A DNA stretch of 64,000 nucleotides from Portulaca oleracea. Taxonomy: Eukaryota; Streptophyta; Magnoliopsida; Caryophyllales; Portulacaceae. How positions within the stretch are numbered: position 1 is the first letter of the stretch; every line of letters starts with the position of its first letter. The position numbers and the translations under genes are program-made. Below, one piece after another: positions 57,948-64,000 of the stretch. The stretch covers positions 35,320,330 through 35,384,329 of the forward strand of contig CM055879.1 in the NCBI GenBank assembly GCA_029582165.1, given 5' to 3'. The notes below the pieces were generated by a model, which made no database searches, was not told where the DNA came from, and saw nothing but the letters and a program-made list of their open reading frames with translations.

Positions 57948-58750
57948 TTTAAAAAATAAATTTTTTATTAACACTACTATATATATTTCTATAGATAAAA
58001 AGTTTAAATTATAAGTAACTATCATAAACTAAACAAGAAGTTTGAGTAAAGGTAGATAAAAAGAATTATAAAACAGACAAAAAAAAAAATCACAAAGCCA
58101 AAACCAAAAATCAAGAAAATAGAATTATCATAGTCATTGTAAGTTGTAACTTTCTTTACACTAACATTAATGTTCATACAAAAAAAATAAAATAAAATAT
58201 TTACCGATAATTTCAATTTTAACCTATAACGCCAATAATTTATATTATACTGAATGTATATATAAGGATTTTAATAAGTATTCAATTTAGTAGATAAATA
58301 CTTAAACATTAATTTATAATGACATGAATTTTGAAATAATTTTTTATATTTTTCTTCAAAATAATTATTATAAAGTATGGTTATTTAGTAGTGATATGGA
58401 TTTTAATATACTTTCACCACCAAATTATTCAAATGAGACCATTGTTACATATTTTTTTCATTATTTCTAATTATCATTCAAATTAATTTTAGGAATAAAA
58501 TGATAATTATTATAAATTATTATAAAAAATTCTAAAAAATTATTGAAAAATTTTCCGTGCATAGCACGGGATATCAAAGGCCAGTTATAATTATAAATTA
58601 AAACTGAAAGTCATTTGTTCTAAGTGTAATTTACGGCGAAGGCGAGAGACCTCCACCATATGCTCATTCCTTTTCTTTACTCTAACTTCTAGCAATGAGG
58701 CCCAGGTCACTGTTTTAATTTGATTATTCACTTTCATTCCTTTGTTTATA
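57948..58750. other. AT-rich gene-free DNA ending in a possible Helitron 3' terminus
   Basis: CCGTGCATAGCACGG (hairpin) followed by GATATCAAAGGCCAGT at 58554-58583 resembles the Helitron 3' end seen at 42418-42448, with CCAG in place of CTAG. Otherwise strongly AT-rich. Confidence 0.35.
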
Positions 58751-58952
58751 GTGGTGTACCTATCTAGATGCATCACATTTATTGAAATATATTAATTTTT
58801 TATATAATGAATTTCTATAGAAATTCCATGACTATAAAAAATAGTGATGAATTTTGTAATAATATTGATATATTTATGATAGATTTATAATTAATATTAT
58901 GAATTATTTAAAAAAATTTAATACGAATAATGTATCTAAGTAGGTATACCAC
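58751..58952. mobile_element. MITE with GTGGTGTACCTA ends, copy 2
   Basis: Left GTGGTGTACCTATCTAGATG; right ATCTAAGTAGGTATACCAC, an inverted copy. About 202 bp, sharing its interior with 49451-49660. Confidence 0.75.
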
Positions 58953-59393
58953 GGTAAACTATATAACAATTAGTAAAAATATCTGCCACGTCACGAAAAT
59001 GAGGCCCATTGAAGAAGACATATATAATACTGGGATATGATGTATACAAGTCCTCTAATGCAGCCAATGCAGCCATAGACCTGCACTGACCCATCAAAAC
59101 TTGTCCACACATATCATTTTTCCACACAACCAAGTCTTGCAGTTATCCACCATAATTATCACTCCACTTAGTTTTTTCTACAATCCAACTGAAGGAGACA
59201 TGTATGCACTATGCAGTCCTTAGATGATCAACTTAATAGTATATATACTTAACATCTATAAGTAGGCCAAACATACAAACACATTACTCATCCTAGAGCA
59301 ACTCTTTTCCATTATTTTCTACTTGCCTAATATCTCCCTACAAATCAAAAAACACAAAACACTACATTCCAAGTATCCTAGCTTGTTCAACAG
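58953..59393 (+). promoter_or_regulatory. Upstream region of LRR copy 2
   Basis: Holds the segment shared with 53950-54170 and the leader block shared with 51150 and 55655. CTATAAGTAG at 59249-59258, about 140 bp before the ATG, is a plausible TATA box. Confidence 0.55.
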
Positions 59394-60749
59394 ATGGGAA
59401 CCTTGGTAATTAATCTTACCATGGGTTACCAACACTGCGCGGCTCTGTTCCTAGTGTTGTATGCAGCTTGCCTACTGATGGTTTGTTCACCCGCAAATGC
59501 AATTAGCGGGAACAACACCGATCGTTTGGCCTTGCTGCAGTTGAAGGCCAAGATCACAATGGATCCCCACGGAGTCATGGCCTCTTGGAATGACTCTACC
59601 CATTTCTGCAGCTGGTTTGGCGTTACCTGTGGAAAACGCCACCCAAGAGTCACCCGATTGAACCTCACTTCCTTGGAGCTAGGAGGTTCAATTTCACCCC
59701 ATATTGGAAATCTGAGCTTCTTGAGGGCCATTGATATGTCACAAAATGCACTCATCAATGAAATACCCCAAGAAGTTGGGTATTTGAGGAGGTTGAAGAC
59801 ATTGCTTCTTTACAATAACTCTCTAAGTGGTGAAATCTCATCAAATATATCCAGGTGCACTCAACTACGCGGTTTAGTCCTTGCAAATAATACGTTGGTG
59901 GGAGAAATTCCTAAGGAGCTTGGCTCCCTGTCCAAGCTTCAATAGTTTACAGTATATAATAATGCTCTAACCGGAGAGATACCTTCTTCTCTTGGAAATC
60001 TCTCTTTACTTGAGAAGCTCAATACAGGATATAACAGTTTGGTTGGGAGTATCCCTGAGACTCTTGGTCGACTAAAGCAACTCACTATTCTGATAATTCG
60101 TAACAACCAGTTGTCTGGCGGCGTCCCTCCCGCAATCTTCAATCTTTCTTCTCTTACAGATTTGGCAATATGTTGGAATCGGCTCCAAGGGCATCTTCCT
60201 TCTGATTTGTTCGTCACGCTGCCTAATTTGAAGGTCCTACTTGTTGACGTGAACCAGTTCACAGGGTCCATTCCTACTTCATTGTCTAATGCTTCAAATT
60301 TAGCACATCTTGATTTAAGCAGGAATTTCTTTGTTGGGAAAGTGCCTAACCTCCAGAATTTAAAGGCCCTGAATAATCTCAATATGTTCAACAACTCTCT
60401 GGGAACAAGAGCACCTGGTGATTTGAACTTTCTTTGTTCATTGACCAACGCCACAGATTTGCAAATATTGGCCATTGGCGTGAATGAATTTGGGGGTTCA
60501 TTACCTGAATGCATCGGCAATTTGTCATCCAAACTCAGGGACTTCTGGTTACAAAGCAATCACATATCCGGCAACATTCCAACCGGTATTGCTAAGCTCG
60601 TCAGCTTGACACTTCTTGATGCATCCAACAACATACTGTCAGGTAAACTTTTTGGAAAAATTCCCCACACTATATATATAGTAAATATGCAACGTCTAAT
60701 TGTGATATCTCCATCCCCGTTTCGAAAGAAATCTATTGGGTCTTATTAA
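59394..60749 (+). pseudogene. LRR-XII-type receptor gene fragment with one in-frame stop, truncated
   Basis: One frame of 452 codons is open except for a TAG at 59943-59945 (codon 184). Before it: a signal peptide (to about residue 37), LRRNT (NTDRLALLQLKAKITMDPHG, CSWFGVTC) and LRRs (HIGNLSFLRAIDMSQN, PQEVGYLRRLKTLLLYNN). After it, in the same frame: FTVYNNALTGEIPSSLGNL, IPETLGRLKQLTILIIRNNQ, and LRRs continue to about 60640 (SLTLLDASNNILSG). There the LRR pattern stops and AT-rich DNA follows; no more repeats, membrane helix or kinase domain are found. Members of this family are pattern-recognition receptor kinases of about 1000 residues at the plasma membrane. This copy could yield at most a 183-residue secreted LRR fragment. 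The stop could be an allele of an otherwise recent gene, but the 3' truncation argues for a pseudogene. Confidence 0.82.
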
Positions 60750-60757
60750 CTTTTTCA

Positions 60758-61063
60758 ATGTCGGTCTCAAATATCAACTTATCATCAAGAAAACGCATAG
60801 GAGCACTTATTTGACTCATTGAACTTATAGCCTCTTGAAAACTCTGTGTCATCAAACTTTTGATGTCATTTCTTAGGTGCTTGCTTAAGTCCACACTTGG
60901 ATCTTATAAGACAAACATTCTTTCTTAACCTTTCAACGAAAAACCCCCGGGTTATTCCAAATAATGTCGTCTTGACATCCACTTGATGGATTGCTAGCTT
61001 ATGGATGGAGGATAAAGCGAACAACACTCGTATTGAAGCTATCTTAGCCACGGGTATGTTAGA
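60758..61063 (-). pseudogene. Ty1/Copia reverse-transcriptase fragment
   Basis: On the minus strand the reading AKIASIRVLFALSSIHKLAI, HQVDVKTT, then KNVCLIRSKCGLKQAPKK matches the Copia reverse-transcriptase core (normally ...HQMDVKTAFLNG...VCKLKKSLYGLKQAPR). The FLNGxLxEEIYM block is garbled, a frame disruption is present, and no LTR or other domain flanks it. It lies just past the truncation of the LRR copy. Confidence 0.7.
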
Positions 61064-61210
61064 TATAAAGCGTCACCCACTTTATATAAGAAGTATTTAG
61101 GAAAATTGTATAAGAAATATAATTGTTGATAAGAGAAAAATCTAGATGTTTATCTAGATTTTTCTAGTTAGCATAATACCTTCAAATACATTCCAGCCAG
61201 TATCCTTGTT

Positions 61211-61212
<2 letters not shown>

Positions 61213-61277
<65 letters not shown>
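61213..61277. repeat. (TA)n microsatellite
   Basis: About 32 uninterrupted TA units, directly abutting the fold-back element that starts at 61278. Confidence 0.95.
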
Positions 61278-61280
<3 letters not shown>

Positions 61281-62437
61281 AACGGATCCTGTGGGAAGAG
61301 AGTTTAGGTAGAAAGAAACAATCTAGAGCGTCCAATCCGGATCCGATGGAAGAGATTAAAACTATACACATGTGGTATTTTAATGAAAAACCACTTTCCA
61401 CCCCTAAAAAACAACTAATGGTTTTTTATTTTTTCTAAAAAAAGAGGAATAGTTAGTTAGAGACAATTAAGGGAAAGTATTCAATTGAACAAAAATCTGA
61501 TTATTCTTGTCTTAAAAATAAAATCAAATTTAAAGATATGATTGCTAAGAATTATTTGAGGGATTTGGAGATAGAAATTGGAATAGGGAGAAAGTCTAAA
61601 ATTAGAGGATTATTTGAATTATTTGAATTAATGGCGTGTTTTATGAGATATTATGGGAATTTGTTGGTTTTTATTTTTTAAAAAGAAAAAACATCTAAGT
61701 GTAAACAAGGAAATTGCTTAAATTTTGGGTTTCTATGATTTGGTGAGAGAAAGAACTTGTTGTAATGTAGATTTTGATCATACTCTTTACTTTTGATGAC
61801 CACACTGATTGGTAATTTGATGACCACATTCTTCGTCTTTGATGACCACACTGATTGGTATTCAATTTTGACCACACTATGTGACTTTGATGACCACACT
61901 GATTGGTATTTCATGACCACACTATTTGCATTTCATAACCACACTGACTGGTATTAGATTTTGAGCATACTATTTGAATTTGATGACCACACTATTTGTC
62001 TTTGATGACCACAATGACTGGTATTAGATTGCGACCACACTCTTTGCCTCATGACCGCACTGATTGGTATTTGATGTCCACATTCTTTGCATTTGATGAC
62101 CACACTGTACTTGTGATTCTCCATTGACAAACGACATATCTGTTGTACTTGATGCATAATTCTTGGCAATCATATATCTTTAAAATTGATTTTATTTTTT
62201 AGACAAGAATAATTAGATTTTATTCCATTGAATACTTTCCCTTTATTGTCTCTAACTAACTATTACTCTTTTTTTTATTATTAAAATAGAAAACCACTAA
62301 TTGTTTTTTAAAGGGTGGAAAGTGGTTTTTCATTAAAATACCACATGTGTGACAGTTTTAATCTCATCCATTGGATCCAGATTGGACGCTCTAGATTGCT
62401 TCTTCCTAACTTCCTACATAAACTCTCTTCCTACTTA

Positions 62438-62440
<3 letters not shown>
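61278..62440. mobile_element. (TA)n-flanked long-TIR element A
   Basis: The first ~280 bp (GGGAACGGATCCTGTGGGAA ... ATGTGGTATTTTAATGAAAA ...) are repeated inverted at ~62155-62440 (TTTTCATTAAAATACCACAT ... ATTGGATCCAGATTGG). Both ends abut (TA)n runs. The interior carries GATGACCACACTGATTGGTA repeats. No coding. The same family starts again at 63757 (GGAACAGATCTAGTAGGAAG) and runs out of the window. Confidence 0.75.
61775..62110. repeat. Degenerate tandem repeat of GATGACCACACTGATTGG
   Basis: The phrase recurs at about 61795, 61841, 61888, 61935 and 62004, a spacing near 46-48 bp at first and then irregular. Spacers vary (TATTTGCATTTC, TCTTTGCCTC). Short open frames here are repeat artefacts. 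Confidence 0.75.

Positions 62441-62442
<2 letters not shown>

Positions 62443-62482
<40 letters not shown>
62443..62482. repeat. (TA)n microsatellite
   Basis: About 20 TA units lying between element A and the MITE at 62485. Confidence 0.95.
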
Positions 62483-62484
<2 letters not shown>

Positions 62485-62485
<1 letters not shown>

Positions 62486-63019
62486 ATATTGGATTCTAAT
62501 AATCCCTACTATCACAAATTGGATGGCAATAATCCCTATTATCATTTTGTATTCTGGTGGTCCAAAAAAAAAAAAAATTGTATTGTAGTGGGATATAATC
62601 GAGAGTATACCCTAAAAATCATAGATTTTGTGTTGCATTTTATTTAAAACTTTGTATAACACTTTACCACGATTTTTAATGAATTTACAACACTTATCCC
62701 AATTTTTTTCAATTTTTTTTCAATTTTTTATGATTTTTTTCAATTTTATTATTTTTAAAAAATCATAATAATTACTCGGAATCTCAAAAAAATAATTTAA
62801 AAAATGTTTTAGCAACTACACTTCATTACCTATTTGGAGGCAGGAACGAAAAAACAAAAACAATATGGGATAGGCATGAGAAAAATAAAAAGAATGTGGT
62901 GATGGATTTGGTACCACTACAATACAATTTTTTCTTTTTTGGACCACCAGAATACAAAATGATAGTAGGGATTATTTCCATCCAATTTGTGATAGTAGGG
63001 ATTATTAGAATCCAATATC
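62485..63019. mobile_element. Mutator-like MITE beside a (TA)n tract
   Basis: Left GATATTGGATTCTAATAATC, right GATTATTAGAATCCAATATC, an exact inverted pair; similarity extends about 90 bp inward (GATAGTAGGGATTATT, TTTTGTATTCTGGTGGTCCA). The ends resemble the 54614 element. Confidence 0.75.
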
Positions 63020-63020
63020 A

Positions 63021-63171
63021 TATGGAATGGATCCAGTAGGAAGAGAATTTAGGTTGGAAGGTGAGAAGAGTAAATCTGAGGGAGTGTAGTCATGGATATT
63101 AGGAAGTGTGGTCATGAAATTCATGACTACACTTCCTAATATCCATGACCACACTCTCTGAACTATATGAC

Positions 63172-63234
<63 letters not shown>

Positions 63235-63440
63235 AATGAATCCAGTAGGAAGAGAATTTAGGTTGGAAGGTGAGAAGAGTAAATCTGAGGGAGTGTAGTC
63301 ATGGATATTAGGAAGTGTGGTCATGAAATTCATGACCACACTTCCTAATATCCATGACCACACTTCCTAATATCCATGACCACACTCTCACATGCTCACC
63401 AAAGTTTCATGCTTATGTGATCCATTCCCTATATATATAT
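63021..63440. mobile_element. Tandem pair of (TA)n-separated fold-back elements B1 and B2
   Basis: B1 (63021-63184) and B2 (63233-63430) start GGAATG(G/A)ATCCAGTAGGAAG and are almost identical for ~120 bp, separated by (TA)n at 63185-63232. Each holds a near-perfect palindrome, GTGTGGTCATGAA|ATTCATGAC, with arms reading GTCATGGATATTAGGAAGTG. B2 carries an extra copy of the CCTAATATCCATGACCACAC motif. Confidence 0.75.
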
Positions 63441-63687
63441 AGGGAATGGATCACATAAGTTTGAAACTTTGGTGAGCATGTGAGCATGGATGAACATCAA
63501 ACAATTTTTTTGTGGACATCATGTATTGTATTAGGGGACATTAATCTGCATGGTGAAATAATGTTCCCTTGACGTTCTCATGCAAACTTGATGTTCATTG
63601 AAACAATACTTGATGTACTCAAATACAATACTTGATGTCCATCCATGCTCACATGCTCACCAAAGTTTCATGCTCATGTGATCCGTT

Positions 63688-63690
<3 letters not shown>
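63437..63690. mobile_element. Small (TA)n-flanked element C
   Basis: Left GGAATGGATCACATAAGTTT then GAAACTTTGGTGAGCATGTG; right GCTCACCAAAGTTTCATGCT then CATGTGATCCGTTC, inverted over about 45 bp. The left (TA)n is short (63430-63441), the right one long (63691-63756). Confidence 0.75.

Positions 63691-63756
<66 letters not shown>
63691..63756. repeat. (TA)n microsatellite
   Basis: About 33 TA units between element C and the family-A copy that starts at 63757. Confidence 0.95.
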
Positions 63757-63760
<4 letters not shown>

Positions 63761-64000
63761 ACAGATCTAGTAGGAAGAGAGTTACGGTAGGAAGGTAGGA
63801 AGGGACGATCTCGGTGGTCCATCTTTAATCCAATGGCTGGGACTCTGGGAGCAAAACCACTCTTTAGCATCTAAAAACCACCATACGTGTGGGATTTTGG
63901 GGAGAAATTTATTTTTTTAATTGTTCTGGGATTTTGGATTGACTTGGGCATATTTGAGGGTTGAAGAGAGAAATTGGAAGAGGGAGAATGTCTAAAATTA
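63757..64000. mobile_element. Start of another family-A element, cut by the window end
   Basis: GGAACAGATCTAGTAGGAAG follows the (TA)n run. ACCATACGTGTGG and the closing phrase GAGAGAAATTGGAAGAGGGAG...TCTAAAATTA match element A (near 61360 and 61570-61605). Confidence 0.7.

Noticed and set aside
56879..58585. A complete Helitron from TCTATATAATAAAA to the CCAG end
   Set aside because: The proposed 5' end lies within a tandem duplication and is preceded by T, not A; only the 3' end pattern is reported.
61168..61401. Frames with long IYIYIY runs here and near 62315, 63163 and 63649
   Set aside because: They are translations of (TA)n microsatellites.

Overview
The window is nuclear DNA from a eudicot plant. 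The intron-containing genes have short exons with GT...AG borders, and the proteins belong to plant families: PLASTID MOVEMENT IMPAIRED1, an E-class PPR protein, a type II AT-hook/PPC protein, a plant-type RRM protein, plant HMG-CoA reductase, and LRR receptors. The intergenic DNA is AT-rich and full of small DNA transposons. The family or species cannot be fixed from the sequence alone. All exon borders were derived by eye from reading frame and splice consensus.

Layout. 1-12 kb is a locally rearranged block. It holds a decayed partial PPR copy (+), an intact single-exon PMI1 gene (-), an intact PPR gene (-), and two intact copies of a 48-codon membrane microprotein gene facing away from each other. 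Between the microprotein copies sits a long-TIR transposon carrying host gene fragments (one with two exons and its intron), with a second transposon nested inside it. 15-21.4 kb is a five-exon AHL gene (-). 25.7-29.6 kb is a seven-exon RRM gene (-). 30.4-43.9 kb has no gene I can support: it is a mosaic of Stowaway-type MITEs (one nested in another), seven PIF/Harbinger (Tourist-like) MITEs with TTA/TAA target duplications, a Mutator-type MITE, a solo LTR with a perfect 5-bp duplication, and simple repeats. 44.3-48.5 kb is a complete four-exon HMGR gene (+), the committed step of the mevalonate pathway.

51-61 kb is a decayed LRR-receptor neighbourhood: one chimeric pseudogene, one copy with a single in-frame stop and a truncated end, and a third orphan promoter piece. 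These are separated by a 1.2-kb hAT element with a perfect 8-bp duplication, which has a related empty site elsewhere in the window. 61-64 kb is a chain of fold-back elements, nearly every one bounded by long (TA)n runs, which looks like a microsatellite-associated (Micron-like) transposon family.

The genes do not form an operon or a recognisable cluster. PMI1 (chloroplast movement), PPR (organelle RNA), AHL (chromatin), RRM (RNA) and HMGR (isoprenoids) are independent loci. The notable biology is genome dynamics: local inverted duplication, gene-fragment capture, nested insertions and receptor-gene decay.
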